Positions 1-9,873 of a DNA stretch of 64,000 nt are shown here, one piece after another. The stretch is from Treponemataceae bacterium. Its GTDB lineage: Bacteria > Spirochaetota > Spirochaetia > Treponematales > Treponemataceae. The first letter of the stretch is position 1. The number at the start of each line of letters is the position of its first letter. Under the pieces are notes generated by a model, which made no database searches, had not been told where the DNA came from, and was given only the letters and a program-made list of their open reading frames with translations. The position numbers and the translations under genes are program-made. The stretch lies in assembly GCA_024402435.1 (NCBI GenBank), contig JAKSTU010000004.1:16574-80573 (forward strand), read 5' to 3'.

Positions 1-149
1 TCGATTGAAAGATCGTTCATCATGCGGTTAGGATCGAGCTTTGCCTTCTTGCAGATTTCTTCTGCAGAAGAACGACCAATGCCGTAAATATATGTCAAAG
101 CAATATTGACATGTTTGTTTGGGAGGTCAACTCCCGCAATTCGAGCCAT
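1..149 (-). CDS. rpsM: 30S ribosomal protein S13, N-terminal part (cut by window edge)
   Basis: Only the first 49 codons are present; the gene runs off the left edge. The translation begins [12 protein letters not shown], the conserved start of S13, and continues with the helix-two-turn-helix region ([14 protein letters not shown]). S13 sits in the head of the small subunit and contacts the tRNAs. It follows rpmJ by 10 nt, so it is the first gene of the alpha-operon part of this long transcript. A GAGGAGTAACAG stretch ahead of the ATG gives a good ribosome binding site. Confidence 0.95.
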   Translation of the reverse strand, partial: MARIAGVDLPNKHVNIALTYIYGIGRSSAEEICKKAKLDPNRMMNDLSI

Positions 150-159
150 CTGTTACTCC

Positions 160-273
160 TCAGCCCTGTCTTTGCTTGTGTTTGGGGTTGGAACAAATAA
201 TCCGGACTACACCGAATCTTTTGATAACCTTACACTTATCGCAAATGGGCTTTACGCTGGTTCGTACTTTCAT
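160..273 (-). CDS. rpmJ: 50S ribosomal protein L36, zinc-binding form
   Basis: A 37-residue protein, [15 protein letters not shown] at its N terminus, matching L36. Cys11, Cys14, Cys27 and His32 form the CxxC...C...H zinc ribbon of the C+ type. It lies between secY and rpsM, the treponemal order; adk, map and infA, which many bacteria have here, are absent. The ATG is preceded by an AGGGGGA ribosome binding site. The whole 37-residue length is as expected for the family. Confidence 0.95.
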   Translation of the reverse strand: MKVRTSVKPICDKCKVIKRFGVVRIICSNPKHKQRQG

Positions 274-393
274 AAAAATCCCCCTGGGAAAGTGTTAAAA
301 CGGAGCGAAATTATAGCTAACCGCAATGGTAGCAATTCCGCGTCCGTCCATTAAACACTATTTTCAAAACTTTTGCTATAGCTATTTACAAAA

Positions 394-1716
394 CTACAGA
401 TTTCTTGAACGAATTTTTCCGTGTTTTACCAATCCGTCATGGTGATGCATCTTCAAAAGTGCTTCAACCTGGCTCATGGTATCAAGGTCAACTCCGACCA
501 GAATCAAGAGTGATGTACCACCCATCAACATTGAAATTGACTGGGGGAAGCCGAACAAGTTCTGAATAATTGTAGGCAGAACAGCAATTACAGCCAGGTA
601 CAAAGCACCGGGAAGAATCAATCTGTTCAAAACCTTCTGCATATACTCTTCAGTTTTATCACTTCTGATTCCGGGAATAGAACCACCGTTTTCACGGATA
701 TTCTTTGCAATTTCTGAGGGGTTCAGGGTTACCTGTGTGTAGAAGTAAGCAAAGAAAATGATCAACAAAACTTCGAGAATGTTATACCAAACACCACTGG
801 GAGTTAAGAAATTGGCAAGTTTCTGCAACCAACGAACATTCGGACCCAAACTTGTTGCAATCTGGAGAGGGAATGTAAGGAATGAAGAAGCAAAAATTAC
901 CGGGATAACTCCGGACGGATTGATTTTGAAAGGAATGTATGTACTCTGTCCGCCATACATTTTTCTACCGACAACCCGTTTTGCATAGTGGATCGGAATC
1001 TTGCGTTCACCCTGCTGTTCATAAACAACAAGAGCAATGATTCCTGCAAACATAAGAAGTACAACGATAACGAAAACAACATTGATGTCGCCATTTTTTA
1101 CCATGCGTCCCAGTTCCCATACTGCAGAGGGAAGACGGGCAACAATACCAGCGAAAATCAGCATTGAAATACCGTTGCCGATTCCGCGGGCAGTAATCTG
1201 CTCACCAAGCCAAATTGTTATCATTGTTCCTGTTGTTACAGTGATCATAACAATGAGTGTAAATACAACACTGTTAGAAATCAGAATAGCATCAGGAATG
1301 CTGGCAGCATAAGCTCTAACTGCAACTGACTGAATAAGACATACAAAAACTGTTCCAATGCGTGTCCATGCATTGAATTTTTTCTGTCCGCCATCTTCCT
1401 GAACAATCTTTTTCAGACTGGGGAAGATGATCAGAGCAAGTTGCATGATAATCTGTGTTGAAATGTAGGGCATTACGCCCAACATAAACACAGAAAAGTT
1501 TGAGAAAGCACCACCGGCAAAGAAATCCATATAATCTACAAACGCATTGCTACCGCTTGTGAGAGTATCAAAATAGGAAGTCAGTGCCTGTGGATTAATT
1601 CCGGGGATAGTTAAAACACTACCCAAGCGAAATACTGCAAGAATCAAAAAAGTAAAAAGAATGCGCTGACGCAGTTCTTTTACTCTAAACATGTTTACAA
1701 TAGGATTATGTGCCAT
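394..1716 (-). CDS. secY: Preprotein translocase subunit SecY
   Basis: The central channel subunit of the SecYEG translocon in the inner membrane; it moves unfolded secretory proteins and inserts membrane proteins. The 440-residue product has the family's length and about ten hydrophobic segments, starting at residues 18-38. The conserved plug-side motif PYISTQIIMQL (about 84-94) and the cytosolic loop GGQKKFNAWTRIGT are present. It follows rplO by 16 nt and starts with an ATG behind a GGAG site. A 120-nt gap separates it from rpmJ. Confidence 0.97.
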   Translation of the reverse strand: MAHNPIVNMFRVKELRQRILFTFLILAVFRLGSVLTIPGINPQALTSYFDTLTSGSNAFVDYMDFFAGGAFSNFSVFMLGVMPYISTQIIMQLALIIFPSLKKIVQEDGGQKKFNAWTRIGTVFVCLIQSVAVRAYAASIPDAILISNSVVFTLIVMITVTTGTMITIWLGEQITARGIGNGISMLIFAGIVARLPSAVWELGRMVKNGDINVVFVIVVLLMFAGIIALVVYEQQGERKIPIHYAKRVVGRKMYGGQSTYIPFKINPSGVIPVIFASSFLTFPLQIATSLGPNVRWLQKLANFLTPSGVWYNILEVLLIIFFAYFYTQVTLNPSEIAKNIRENGGSIPGIRSDKTEEYMQKVLNRLILPGALYLAVIAVLPTIIQNLFGFPQSISMLMGGTSLLILVGVDLDTMSQVEALLKMHHHDGLVKHGKIRSRNL

Positions 1717-1732
1717 GTGCTCTCAGTCTCCG

Positions 1733-2188
1733 TTACTCAGCGGCAGCTTCTTTTACGCTTCCGCCAGCTTTTTCTATCTTCTCTTTTGCAGAAGCAGAAA
1801 CTTTATCTACGTCGACTGTGAGTTTTTTGGTCAATTCACCATCGCCAAGCACTTTTACCAGAGCAGAAGCTTTTTTCAGCATTCCTTTCTGGATCAGTGT
1901 TTCTTTGTTTACCACTTCGTCTGAAGAATATTTTGCTTCAATCTCAGAAAGATTGAAAATTTCATACTCTTTTTTGAAGTAGTAGTTTGAGAAACCACGG
2001 CGTGCAATACGGCGGTACAAAGGCATCTGACCACCTTCGAAACCAACGTATACTTTTCCACCTGAACGTGACTGCTGACCTTTGTTACCACGGCCGGCTG
2101 TTGAACCCAGTCCTGAAGATGAACCGCGTCCGACACGTTTTCTGTTTTTTGTAGCACCGTAGGGAGCTTTAAGTGTGTAATCTGACAT
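1733..2188 (-). CDS. rplO: 50S ribosomal protein L15
   Basis: A 151-residue protein with the Gly/Arg/Ser-rich N-terminal extension of L15 (residues about 19-46, with GRGSSSGLGSTAGRGNKG) and the globular C-terminal fold. L15 is an early-binding large-subunit assembly protein. Its ATG overlaps the rpmD stop codon by one base (TGATG), so translation is probably coupled; a GAGGAG site lies inside the end of rpmD. Confidence 0.96.
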   Translation of the reverse strand: MSDYTLKAPYGATKNRKRVGRGSSSGLGSTAGRGNKGQQSRSGGKVYVGFEGGQMPLYRRIARRGFSNYYFKKEYEIFNLSEIEAKYSSDEVVNKETLIQKGMLKKASALVKVLGDGELTKKLTVDVDKVSASAKEKIEKAGGSVKEAAAE

Positions 2189-2382
2189 CAGTTCATCTCC
2201 TCAACTTTTACCAAATGCTGTACAGAAGCAATCATGCCCATGATGGCAGGGTTTGCTACGTGCTCAGCACTGGAGTTGATCTTTCTAAGACCCAGAGAAC
2301 GTACAGTAGCACGTTTTTCAGGCTTCTGTCCGATTGTACTCCGGATCAAAGTTACTTTAACTTTCTTGTCTTCTTTAGCCAT
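2188..2382 (-). CDS. rpmD: 50S ribosomal protein L30
   Basis: A 64-residue protein containing VTLIRSTIGQKPEKRATVRSLGL, here read as the L30 signature RSxIGxxxxxxxTxxxLGLRK. It is a small large-subunit protein. It lies between rpsE and rplO as in most spc operons and overlaps rplO by one base. The start ATG is 4 nt after the rpsE stop, with a GTGGGG site in the rpsE tail. Confidence 0.94.
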   Translation of the reverse strand: MAKEDKKVKVTLIRSTIGQKPEKRATVRSLGLRKINSSAEHVANPAIMGMIASVQHLVKVEEMN

Positions 2383-2386
2383 ACCA

Positions 2387-2905
2387 TTAACCCCACAAAT
2401 CTTTCAGGGTTTTGCCCCTGTTTTTGGCAACGGTACGTGCATCCATGAGGCCTTTGCAAGCTTCAAAAGTTGCGCGAACAACGTTTACTGATGTGCGTGA
2501 GCCAAGTGACTTTGACATAACATCAGTTGCGCCTGCAGCTTCAAGAACAGCACGAACTGCGCCACCGGCAATAATACCGGTACCGGAACATGCAGGTTTG
2601 AGCAAAACAGAAGAACTCTTGTATTCTGCCTGAATTTCATGCGGAATTGTACCGTTCTTAAGAGGAACAGTAATCAAGTTTCTCTTTGCTCTGTCAACGC
2701 TTTTGCGAATAGCTTCAGTAACATCATTTGCTTTACCGAAACCAAATCCGACTCTGCCTTTTTTGTCACCAACAACAGTCAATGCCGAGAAAGAAAATCT
2801 GCGTCCGCCTTTTACAACTTTTGCAGTTCTGTTGAGTTTTACGAGTTTCTCAACAAATTCTTTTTCTTTCGGCTGATCCTTATCATAATTCTTCTGGTGT
2901 TCCAT
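2387..2905 (-). CDS. rpsE: 30S ribosomal protein S5
   Basis: S5 helps maintain translational accuracy at the decoding side of the small subunit. The 172-residue product carries the S5 double-stranded-RNA-binding-like domain with the loop [15 protein letters not shown] and the C-terminal domain around [14 protein letters not shown] place the start at the ATG at 2905, because the AGGAG site sits 6 nt upstream of it; an in-frame ATG at 2911 directly abuts that site and is unlikely. Confidence 0.95.
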   Translation of the reverse strand: MEHQKNYDKDQPKEKEFVEKLVKLNRTAKVVKGGRRFSFSALTVVGDKKGRVGFGFGKANDVTEAIRKSVDRAKRNLITVPLKNGTIPHEIQAEYKSSSVLLKPACSGTGIIAGGAVRAVLEAAGATDVMSKSLGSRTSVNVVRATFEACKGLMDARTVAKNRGKTLKDLWG

Positions 2906-2914
2906 TAACATCTC

Positions 2915-3277
2915 CTAGAATACGATACCGGCTTTGCGAGTGCCGTCAGCAAGAGCCTTAACAACACCGTGATACAGATAACCGTTGCGGTCGAATACCA
3001 CAGTTTTGATTTCTTTTTCTGCAAGTCTTTTGCCCATTGCTTCTCCAAGCTTTTCAGCACCCTCTGTATTGGGTTTGAGAGAAGCAAACTCTTTTTCAAG
3101 AGTAGAAATAGAAGCCAAAGTCTTTCCAGCATCGTCATCGATAGCCTGCATATACAGATTTGTATTGCTACGAGTAACTGTCAAGCGGGGACGCTCGGCA
3201 CTACCGCGAAGTGTCTTACGGATGTGAACCTTTCTCTTAAGCCGCTTTCTGTCTTTGTCATTAAGTTTCTTAAACAT
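2915..3277 (-). CDS. rplR: 50S ribosomal protein L18
   Basis: L18 binds 5S rRNA together with L5 and L25 in the central protuberance. The 120-residue product has the basic N terminus ([18 protein letters not shown]) and the conserved core with [20 protein letters not shown] and the C-terminal [20 protein letters not shown]. Length is normal. It sits between rplF and rpsE with 9-12 nt gaps. Confidence 0.96.
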   Translation of the reverse strand: MFKKLNDKDRKRLKRKVHIRKTLRGSAERPRLTVTRSNTNLYMQAIDDDAGKTLASISTLEKEFASLKPNTEGAEKLGEAMGKRLAEKEIKTVVFDRNGYLYHGVVKALADGTRKAGIVF

Positions 3278-3289
3278 ATAGCTACACCC

Positions 3290-3832
3290 TTATTTTACAC
3301 CGGACTTACCGACTTTACGTCTGATTGTCTCGTTCTCATACTTGATACCTTTACCTTTGTAAGGTTCAGGTGCTCTGAGTTTTCTCAAATCAGCGGCAAA
3401 TTCACCAACTTCCTGTTTGCTGATTCCAGTAATTGAAATCTTACCCTGAGCATCTGCTGTTACAGTCAGGTTTTCAGGAATCAGGGCGATAAACTCTGAT
3501 GAATAACCGAGATTCATTACAAGCAGATTTCCCTGTACTTCTGCACGGAAACCTACACCATTAATCACAAGATTTTTTGTATAGCCTGCTGTTACACCAA
3601 CAACCATGTTGTTGATCAACTGGCGGTACAAACCATGTGCTGCACTTGCTTCTTTTGAAGTATTAACGGGTTTTACTACAACAGCATTGTCAGCAACTTC
3701 GATTGTTACGAGGTTGTTGTATTCCTGTTCAAGTTTTCCCTTGGGACCTTCTACAGTAATCAGTGCCGGTGAAACAGTTACTTTTACACCTGCAGGAACA
3801 GCAACAGGAAGTTTTCCAATTCTTGATGGCAT
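3290..3832 (-). CDS. rplF: 50S ribosomal protein L6
   Basis: A 180-residue protein with the two tandem related folds of L6; it begins [16 protein letters not shown] and ends with the conserved [20 protein letters not shown]6 lies near the factor-binding stalk base. It is placed 12 nt after rpsH in the spc order. Confidence 0.97.
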   Translation of the reverse strand: MPSRIGKLPVAVPAGVKVTVSPALITVEGPKGKLEQEYNNLVTIEVADNAVVVKPVNTSKEASAAHGLYRQLINNMVVGVTAGYTKNLVINGVGFRAEVQGNLLVMNLGYSSEFIALIPENLTVTADAQGKISITGISKQEVGEFAADLRKLRAPEPYKGKGIKYENETIRRKVGKSGVK

Positions 3833-3844
3833 CTTAAGCTCCTA

Positions 3845-4243
3845 TTACCAAACGGTGCAGATCAATTCACCGCCTACCATTTTCTCAGAGGCTTTTTTAC
3901 CAGTAGTAACACCCAGAGAGGTAGACACGATTACAGTACCGTATCCATTGTAGACACGGGGCAGATCCTTATAACCTGCATAAACACGGCGACCGGGAGT
4001 AGAAACTTTTTCGATTCCGTGAATAACAGAGTTATTTTCATCATCATACTTCAAGAAAATACGGATGCCGTTGAAGCCATCCTGGCTTACTTTTTTGAAG
4101 TTCTTAATATAACCTTCAGCTTTCAGAATTTTCACGATTTCCAATTTGAGTTTGGAAGTAGGAACATCTACTTTCTCGTGACGGGCCATAGCCGCATTCC
4201 GAACCTTGGTAAGCATATCTGCGATAGGGTCTGAAACACTCAT
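3845..4243 (-). CDS. rpsH: 30S ribosomal protein S8
   Basis: S8 binds the central domain of 16S rRNA and, in many bacteria, represses the spc operon. The 132-residue product starts [17 protein letters not shown] and ends with [26 protein letters not shown] (the STSxGxxTxxxA family motif). An AGGAGATTAG site precedes the ATG. Whether S8 autoregulates here is not visible. Confidence 0.97.
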   Translation of the reverse strand: MSVSDPIADMLTKVRNAAMARHEKVDVPTSKLKLEIVKILKAEGYIKNFKKVSQDGFNGIRIFLKYDDENNSVIHGIEKVSTPGRRVYAGYKDLPRVYNGYGTVIVSTSLGVTTGKKASEKMVGGELICTVW

Positions 4244-4258
4244 CTCTAATCTCCTATA

Positions 4259-4444
4259 CTACCAGCTGGATTTTGTTACACCAGGAAGAAGACCTTCGCT
4301 GGCGAGCTTGCGGAAACAAAGACGACACATCTTGTATTTCCCAAGATATCCACGAGGACGTCCGCAGATCTGGCAACGGTTATATTTCCGTGTGCTGTAT
4401 TTAGGTGTGCGGGCTGCCTTGATAATCATTGATTTTTTAGCCAT
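4259..4444 (-). CDS. rpsZ: 30S ribosomal protein S14, zinc-binding type Z
   Basis: The short (61-residue) form of S14, with four zinc-ligand cysteines at 24, 27, 40 and 43 (CQIC and CRLC). It is the zinc-containing paralogue, as opposed to the ~100-residue zinc-free form. It lies between rplE and rpsH. Its presence in the main operon suggests it is the housekeeping copy. Confidence 0.95.
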   Translation of the reverse strand: MAKKSMIIKAARTPKYSTRKYNRCQICGRPRGYLGKYKMCRLCFRKLASEGLLPGVTKSSW

Positions 4445-4459
4445 GTACTAAGTCCTCAC

Positions 4460-5011
4460 TTACTTCCTGAAAGGCATTCCAAACTTGGTAAGCAGAGCAC
4501 GAGCATCGCTGTCAGTCTTTGCACTTGTCACAACGTTGATATTCAAACCTGAAACTTTTTCGATTTTGTCGAAGTCGATTTCAGGGAAGATAATCTGTTC
4601 AGTAATACCAAGCGAATAGTTTCCATGTCCATCAAAGCCAGTAGCCTTGATACCGCGGAAATCCTTAACACGGGGTAATGCAACATTGATAAGACGATCA
4701 AGGAATTCATACATTCTTGCACCGCGCAATGTTACCATTACACCAACCTCATTGCCCTCTCTTAACTTGAAGTTAGCAATTGATTTTTTCGCCTTGGTTT
4801 TCACAGCCTTCTGACCTGTAATAGCTGTCAGGTCAGTCACTGCGGCATCAAGGAGTTTCTTATTTGAGAGAGCTTCACCCACACCCATGCTGACTACAAT
4901 CTTTTTGATTGCAGGAATCTGCATGACGGACTTGTATCCGAGTTCTTTAAAGAGCTCCGGGGCAATAGTGTCGTTATAGACTTTCTTAAGCCGGGGTACG
5001 TAATTACTCAT
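4460..5011 (-). CDS. rplE: 50S ribosomal protein L5
   Basis: L5 binds 5S rRNA and forms part of bridge B1b. The 183-residue product starts [14 protein letters not shown] and carries the family blocks [28 protein letters not shown] and the C-terminal [17 protein letters not shown] chose the ATG at 5011; it overlaps the rplX stop codon by one base (TAATG), which fits coupled translation. A longer in-frame start at 5029 would lie inside rplX and has no advantage. Confidence 0.95.
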   Translation of the reverse strand: MSNYVPRLKKVYNDTIAPELFKELGYKSVMQIPAIKKIVVSMGVGEALSNKKLLDAAVTDLTAITGQKAVKTKAKKSIANFKLREGNEVGVMVTLRGARMYEFLDRLINVALPRVKDFRGIKATGFDGHGNYSLGITEQIIFPEIDFDKIEKVSGLNINVVTSAKTDSDARALLTKFGMPFRK

Positions 5012-5325
5012 TACAGTGTGTCTCCACATTTACGGCAAACGCGAAGTTTTTTGTCGCCGTCGAGTTTATAACCAATTCTGGTAGGACCACATTTTTTGCA
5101 AACGATTGCAACATTTGAAATGTGCAAAGGTGCTTCTACTTCTGCGATTCCACCACGATCCTGCTGGTTGCGTTTTTTCATCGCTTTCTTTACAAGGTTT
5201 ACACCTGCAACGATAACTCTGTCTTTGTCGCGGATAACGCGGACAACGGTTCCCCGTTTGCCCTTATCTTTTCCAGCAATAACTTGAACTGTATCGTCCT
5301 TGCGAATCTTGAATTTCTTTTCCAT
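5011..5325 (-). CDS. rplX: 50S ribosomal protein L24
   Basis: An assembly-initiator protein of the large subunit. The 104-residue product has a KOW motif at the N terminus ([20 protein letters not shown]) and a C-terminal zinc-ribbon-like tail with Cys76, Cys79, Cys97 and Cys100. The start is the ATG at 5325, 8 nt after a TAGGAGA site; the in-frame TTG at 5331 is only 2 nt from that site and is rejected. Confidence 0.95.
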   Translation of the reverse strand: MEKKFKIRKDDTVQVIAGKDKGKRGTVVRVIRDKDRVIVAGVNLVKKAMKKRNQQDRGGIAEVEAPLHISNVAIVCKKCGPTRIGYKLDGDKKLRVCRKCGDTL

Positions 5326-5345
5326 ATTCAATTTCTCCTACGACC

Positions 5346-5714
5346 TTACAGAACTTCCGGTGCGAGAGATACAATTTTCATGTAATCCATATCGCGGAGT
5401 TCACGGGCTACAGGACCAAATACACGTTTTCCTTTGGGGTTTTTATTTGCATCAATGATAACACAAGCGTTGTCATCAAAGCGAATATATGTTCCGTCAG
5501 GACGACGATATTCCTTTGCAATACGTACGATTACAGCCTTTTCAACAGATCCCTTTTTGATAGTTGATGTAGGAATAGCATCCTTAACAGCAACTACAAT
5601 AACATCACCGATACTTGCATAGCGACGATGTGATCCGCCGATAACTTTGATACACTGAACTGTTTTAGCACCGGAGTTGTCAGCAACAGTCAAATTTGTC
5701 TGCATTTGAATCAT
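5346..5714 (-). CDS. rplN: 50S ribosomal protein L14
   Basis: A 122-residue protein starting [17 protein letters not shown], the highly conserved L14 N terminus, with the RNA-binding [13 protein letters not shown] segment and the C-terminal [25 protein letters not shown]14 forms an intersubunit bridge. AAGGAG lies 7 nt before the ATG. It follows rpsQ by 11 nt. Confidence 0.97.
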   Translation of the reverse strand: MIQMQTNLTVADNSGAKTVQCIKVIGGSHRRYASIGDVIVVAVKDAIPTSTIKKGSVEKAVIVRIAKEYRRPDGTYIRFDDNACVIIDANKNPKGKRVFGPVARELRDMDYMKIVSLAPEVL

Positions 5715-5725
5715 GTCAGTTCTCC

Positions 5726-5998
5726 TTAGCGTGCCCGTTCAACGATCTCGGCAAGGCGCCAGCACTTGTCTTTACTCAAGGGGCGGCATTCCACGATGCG
5801 AACTGTGTCACCTGTATGTGCATCGTTCAGTTCATCATGAGCCTTGCATTTCTTGACGCGTGTAACGTACTTTTTATAAAGCGGGTGAAGCTTTTTGGTT
5901 GTTACTGAAACAACAATGGTTTTGTCCATTTTGTCACTGGTAACAATTCCAACAAAAGAGCGTTTACCGGCCTTGTTCTGAACATTCTGTTCTTCCAC
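5726..5998 (-). CDS. rpsQ: 30S ribosomal protein S17
   Basis: A primary 16S rRNA-binding protein with an OB fold. The 90-residue product has the family blocks [20 protein letters not shown] and [20 protein letters not shown]. Translation appears to start at a GTG (5998) behind AGGAGCTGACCC; no ATG is available further inside before the conserved core, so the GTG start is well supported. Confidence 0.95.
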   Translation of the reverse strand: MEEQNVQNKAGKRSFVGIVTSDKMDKTIVVSVTTKKLHPLYKKYVTRVKKCKAHDELNDAHTGDTVRIVECRPLSKDKCWRLAEIVERAR

Positions 5999-6008
5999 GG
6001 GTCAGCTC

Positions 6009-6212
6009 CTACTTATCCAATCCGGCGATTTCTTTCTGCCGGATAAGCGTATTAAGCGTTGCAATTTCACGACGCATTGTACGTTTCTGCATCGGATTAT
6101 CAACGTGTCCAACAACCATCTGGAATCTAAGATCCATATACTTCTTGCTCAGCTCATTCCGTTTCGCAACAAGTTCGGAATAAGACAGTTCTTTCTTTGC
6201 AGCTTTTGCCAT
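6009..6212 (-). CDS. rpmC: 50S ribosomal protein L29
   Basis: A 67-residue helical hairpin protein at the exit tunnel, where nascent chain factors dock. It shows the family core YMDLRFQMVVGHVDNPMQKRTMRREIATLNTLIRQ. Start ATG with AGGAG upstream; it lies 10 nt after rplP and 10 nt before rpsQ. Confidence 0.95.
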   Translation of the reverse strand: MAKAAKKELSYSELVAKRNELSKKYMDLRFQMVVGHVDNPMQKRTMRREIATLNTLIRQKEIAGLDK

Positions 6213-6222
6213 CTTTTACTCC

Positions 6223-6642
6223 TTACTCTACACGAGTTTTGAATGCAACTTTTGTTTTAATCGGGAGTTTGCTTCCTGCAAGGTGGCAAGCTTCTGCAGC
6301 AAGATTCTCATCTACACCGCCGATTTCAAACAAAATCTGACCCGGTTTAATAACTGCGGCCCAGAATTCCGGAGCACCTTTTCCTTTTCCCATGCGGCTT
6401 TCTGCAGGGTGTTTGGAAATCGGTTTGTCCGGGAATACTCTAATCCAAACCTGACCTTTACGGTTCAGTTTACGGTTCAAAGCAACACGAGCTGCTTCAA
6501 TGTGTTTTGCGCTCAACCAAATCGGTTCAAGAGCAACCAGTGCTACATCACCAAAATCCAGGTAATTACCACGTGTTGCGTTACCTTTGATTCTACCGCG
6601 CTGCACTTTACGGTGCATTACTCTCTTAGGACTCAGTGCCAT
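6223..6642 (-). CDS. rplP: 50S ribosomal protein L16
   Basis: L16 is needed for the A-site region of the large subunit. The 139-residue product starts [20 protein letters not shown] and contains the conserved blocks [27 protein letters not shown] and the C-terminal LPIKTKVAF. The start codon lies only 2 nt past the rpsC stop, so the two are probably translated together. Confidence 0.97.
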   Translation of the reverse strand: MALSPKRVMHRKVQRGRIKGNATRGNYLDFGDVALVALEPIWLSAKHIEAARVALNRKLNRKGQVWIRVFPDKPISKHPAESRMGKGKGAPEFWAAVIKPGQILFEIGGVDENLAAEACHLAGSKLPIKTKVAFKTRVE

Positions 6643-6644
6643 GA

Positions 6645-7412
6645 CTAACTCCTTGAAGCTTTAGAAGCGCGTGGAGCGCGGTCTTTCTTTTTGTCTGCAT
6701 TGTCTGCATTGTCAGAACTGCGCTCTGTGCGGTCGCGGCGTTTTCTCAGAAGCTGTCCAGCATCTTCGTTCTGCTCATGACCATACATCATTCCGTTATA
6801 TACCCAAACTTTAACACCAATCTTTCCGAATGTTGTCAAAGCTTCAGCAAATCCATAATCAATGTCTGCACGAAGTGTATGAAGAGGAACGCGACCATCT
6901 TTGTACTCTTCTGTACGTGACATATCTGCACCACCAAGACGTCCGCTCAAACGGATTTTGATACCCTGAGCGCCACCTTTCATGGCATTGCCTGTTGCCT
7001 GTTTCAAACACTTGCGGAAAGAACCGCGGTTTTCCAACTGGCGGGCAATATTCTGTGCAACCAGAGAAGCATTGATTTCAGCTCTTTTGACCTCTTTGAT
7101 TTTGATCTGAACTTTCTTTGTCAGCTTTTTCTGGATTTCGACGCCAATTTTTTCAATGTTGGCACCTTTTACACCAATAATAACACCGGGGCGAGCAGTA
7201 TGAATTACAATTGTAATCCGCTGAGGATGACGAATAATTTCAATCTCAGCAATATCTGCATTTTTGCATTCCGGCAGTTCCTGAACCATCTTTCTGATTT
7301 TCAGATCTTCAAGTACCAAATCTGCGTACTCACGAGGATCTGCATACCAGCGAGAGGACCAAGTTTTATTTACGCCAAGGCGTAATCCGATAGGATTTAC
7401 TTTCTGTCCCAC
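6645..7412 (-). CDS. rpsC: 30S ribosomal protein S3
   Basis: S3 lines the mRNA entry tunnel and binds RNA through a KH domain. The product is 255 residues when started at the GTG at 7412 ([18 protein letters not shown], the usual N terminus). That GTG lies 1 nt past the rplV stop, with GGGGG in the rplV tail acting as the binding site. The KH segment [15 protein letters not shown] is intact. The C terminus carries a charged Arg/Lys/Asp-rich extension of about 35 residues beyond the core, with an Asp-Asn-Ala repeat. Confidence 0.95.
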   Translation of the reverse strand: MGQKVNPIGLRLGVNKTWSSRWYADPREYADLVLEDLKIRKMVQELPECKNADIAEIEIIRHPQRITIVIHTARPGVIIGVKGANIEKIGVEIQKKLTKKVQIKIKEVKRAEINASLVAQNIARQLENRGSFRKCLKQATGNAMKGGAQGIKIRLSGRLGGADMSRTEEYKDGRVPLHTLRADIDYGFAEALTTFGKIGVKVWVYNGMMYGHEQNEDAGQLLRKRRDRTERSSDNADNADKKKDRAPRASKASRS

Positions 7413-7413
7413 T

Positions 7414-7770
7414 TTATTCCCCCGCCTTTTCATCAACAATGACGGTGATATGACACATTCTTCTCAAGAGCATATCAGCACGGCCACGGGCACGGAACCA
7501 AATTCTCTTAAGACGAGGACCTTCGTCAATCCGAATTTCCTTGATATAGAGCATATCTTCATCAAGTTTTTTGTTAGCATAAAGTGCATTTGCGATTGCA
7601 GACTTAAGTGTAGCGCGAATCAGTTTTGCACCTTTCTGCGGCATATTCTCAAGAATAGCCATAGCCTCTGAACAAGTCTTTCTTTTTACCACATTAGCTA
7701 CAGGACGAACCTTTGTAGGTGAAGCAATCAGAAATTTTGTAGTGGCAATATATCCGCTTTTTTCAGCCAT
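7414..7770 (-). CDS. rplV: 50S ribosomal protein L22
   Basis: L22 extends a hairpin into the peptide exit tunnel, the site of macrolide-resistance mutations. The 118-residue product shows the core [18 protein letters not shown] and the C-terminal [30 protein letters not shown] place the start at the ATG at 7770 (MAEKSG), 5 nt after GGTGG; a neighbouring ATG at 7773 is an alternative, while an upstream GTG is inside the binding site itself. Confidence 0.95.
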   Translation of the reverse strand: MAEKSGYIATTKFLIASPTKVRPVANVVKRKTCSEAMAILENMPQKGAKLIRATLKSAIANALYANKKLDEDMLYIKEIRIDEGPRLKRIWFRARGRADMLLRRMCHITVIVDEKAGE

Positions 7771-7782
7771 CATATCCACCTA

Positions 7783-8061
7783 TTATTTTCCAGCCTTGTT
7801 ATCAGATCCGGCATGACCACGGAAGATACGAGTGGGTGAAAACTCGCCGAGTTTGTGACCGACGAGGTTTTCTGTAACGTATACAGGAACCCATGATTTG
7901 CCGTTATATACAGAAATAGTATTTCCTACCATTTCAGGAATAATTGTCGAACAGCGAGAATATGTTTTAATCATCTTTCTATCCGACTGCTTATTCATTT
8001 CAACAACCTTCTTGTAAAGGCTCTTTTCGATGAAAGGTCCTTTTTTAACAGATCTTGACAC
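7783..8061 (-). CDS. rpsS: 30S ribosomal protein S19
   Basis: S19 pairs with S13 in the head of the small subunit. The 92-residue product starts [19 protein letters not shown] and has the conserved [17 protein letters not shown]. An AGGAG site is 8 nt ahead of the ATG. It lies between rplB and rplV as usual. Confidence 0.97.
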   Translation of the reverse strand: MSRSVKKGPFIEKSLYKKVVEMNKQSDRKMIKTYSRCSTIIPEMVGNTISVYNGKSWVPVYVTENLVGHKLGEFSPTRIFRGHAGSDNKAGK

Positions 8062-8075
8062 GGTTAACTCCTAAT

Positions 8076-8900
8076 TTACTTCTTCCGGCGAGAGACAATA
8101 AAGTTGTCTGACACCTTCCGCTTATTACGGGTTTTGTATCCACGACAAGGCTGTCCCCACGGTGTAACCGGGTTGCGACCTTTACCAGCACCTTCACCAC
8201 CACCCAGCGGATGATCAACTGGGTTCATTGCCATACCACGTACAGTAGGACGGCGTCCGATCCAACGAGCACGACCAGCTTTTCCAAGTGATGTATTCAT
8301 AAGATCTTCGTTTCCAACTGTTCCGATTGTTGCATAGCATTTCTGATGAACACGACGAATTTCGCCTGAAGGAAGTTTGATTGTTACATACTCGCCTTCT
8401 TTTGCTGCAACCAGAGCACTGGTACCTGCAGAACGGGCAAGCTGTCCACCACGGCCAAGGTTCAATTCGATGTTATGAACAGTGAAACCAACAGGGATTG
8501 ATTCCAAAGGAAGAGCATTTCCCAAAGCGAGAGCTGCTTTTTCACCAGAAACAATCTTCTGTCCGATTTCCAATCCTTTAGGAGCGATAATGTAGCGTTT
8601 TTCTCCATCAGCATAGAAAATCAACGCAATGTTTGCACTTCTGTTAGGATCATATTCAATTGTCTTAACAGTTCCGGGGATTCCGTGTTTATCACGTTTG
8701 AAATCGATTTCCCGGTACCGTCTTTTGTGTCCGCCGCCTTGATGACGTACTGAAATACGTCCCTTAGCACCGCGTCCACCATTAGACTTGCGTCCGCTTG
8801 TCAGACTTTTCTCAGGTCTGTCAGCAGTAAGCTCGTCTCTCCGCAAATCAATACGGGTTCTCGTACCTGCGGTAATAGGCTTATATACTTTAAGAGCCAT
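8076..8900 (-). CDS. rplB: 50S ribosomal protein L2
   Basis: L2 is essential for subunit association and peptidyl transferase activity. The 274-residue product starts [16 protein letters not shown] and keeps the C-terminal signature around [21 protein letters not shown], including the conserved His (in PVDHPLGGG) near the catalytic centre. Length is normal. It follows rplW by 32 nt with a GGAGAACC site. Confidence 0.98.
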   Translation of the reverse strand: MALKVYKPITAGTRTRIDLRRDELTADRPEKSLTSGRKSNGGRGAKGRISVRHQGGGHKRRYREIDFKRDKHGIPGTVKTIEYDPNRSANIALIFYADGEKRYIIAPKGLEIGQKIVSGEKAALALGNALPLESIPVGFTVHNIELNLGRGGQLARSAGTSALVAAKEGEYVTIKLPSGEIRRVHQKCYATIGTVGNEDLMNTSLGKAGRARWIGRRPTVRGMAMNPVDHPLGGGEGAGKGRNPVTPWGQPCRGYKTRNKRKVSDNFIVSRRKK

Positions 8901-8932
8901 TATGGTTCTCCTTCAATATCGCGGTCTTAGGC

Positions 8933-9217
8933 TCAGACGCCTTCGAACACTTTGATTGTTTCGCCCGGAGCAAGCCGAACGATTGCCTTTTTCCAACTGG
9001 AAGTACGTCCCGGTCTGCCGCGCAGCCGTTTCATTTTTCCACCGACATTCATAACAGTACAGTCAACAACTTTTACATTAAAGAGTTTGCGTACTGCTTC
9101 TTTAATCTGATATTTATTGGCTTCAGGAGCTACTTTAAAAACGTATTTGCCTTCTTCACGCAAAAGTGTTGCTTTTTCAGACAACACGGGCGCAATAAGG
9201 ATATCTTCATACATCAT
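8933..9217 (-). CDS. rplW: 50S ribosomal protein L23
   Basis: L23 sits at the exit tunnel and docks trigger factor and SRP. The 94-residue product has APVLSEKATLLREEGKYVFKV and the extended loop VMNVGGKMKRLRGRPGRTSSWKKAIV. Its ATG overlaps the rplD stop codon (TAATG), with GAGGAGG in the rplD tail serving as the binding site. Confidence 0.95.
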   Translation of the reverse strand: MMYEDILIAPVLSEKATLLREEGKYVFKVAPEANKYQIKEAVRKLFNVKVVDCTVMNVGGKMKRLRGRPGRTSSWKKAIVRLAPGETIKVFEGV

Positions 9218-9858
9218 TATTTTGCCTCCTCGTTTTCGTTACTATAAAAATCAGAAAGATTTTTTACAGCTGTCTCAAGTACCAGAACTTTTCTTGCATA
9301 GAAAAGGTCATGAGCACGAAGACGATTGAATGAAAGGAAAGACACGTTATGAATGTTGCGTCCAGCACGTTTGATCATTGCATCATCATCTTTCAGAATG
9401 ATTACTGTTCTCTCATCTTTTGCAAAATTGTTGAGAATCTTAACCAAATCTTTTGTTTTTCCGCTTTCAACTGAAAAATCTTCGATTACTGTTAATGTGT
9501 CATTCTGAGCTTTTCCACTCAAAATTGACTTCATTGCCAAACGCTTTACTTTCTTGGGCAAAGCAAAACTGAAATCACGGGGTTTCGGTCCGAATACCAC
9601 ACCGCCGCCTCTCAGAAGCGGAGACTTTTTATCACCGCGACGAGCATTACCAGTTCCCTTCTGTTTGTAGGGTTTTGCATTGCTTCCGTGAACTTCTGCT
9701 CTGTCTTTTGTACAGGCTGTTCCAACGCGTTTGTTTGCTAATTCGTTATTGATGGCGTAGTAGATAACATCGTCATTTACGGGAAGACCGAATACGTTCT
9801 CATCTAATGTTATCGTCCTGAGTTCTTTACCATCGATTGAAAATACTTTCTTTTCCAT
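9217..9858 (-). CDS. rplD: 50S ribosomal protein L4
   Basis: L4 binds 23S rRNA and reaches into the exit tunnel; in gamma-proteobacteria it also autoregulates the S10 operon. The 213-residue product contains the tunnel-loop region KQKGTGNARRGDKKSPLLRGGGVVFGPKPRDF. It follows rplC by 15 nt. The leader upstream of tuf is a possible place for L4-type feedback, but nothing in the sequence proves it. Confidence 0.96.
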   Translation of the reverse strand: MEKKVFSIDGKELRTITLDENVFGLPVNDDVIYYAINNELANKRVGTACTKDRAEVHGSNAKPYKQKGTGNARRGDKKSPLLRGGGVVFGPKPRDFSFALPKKVKRLAMKSILSGKAQNDTLTVIEDFSVESGKTKDLVKILNNFAKDERTVIILKDDDAMIKRAGRNIHNVSFLSFNRLRAHDLFYARKVLVLETAVKNLSDFYSNENEEAK

Positions 9859-9873
9859 ACATTCCTCTCGAGG

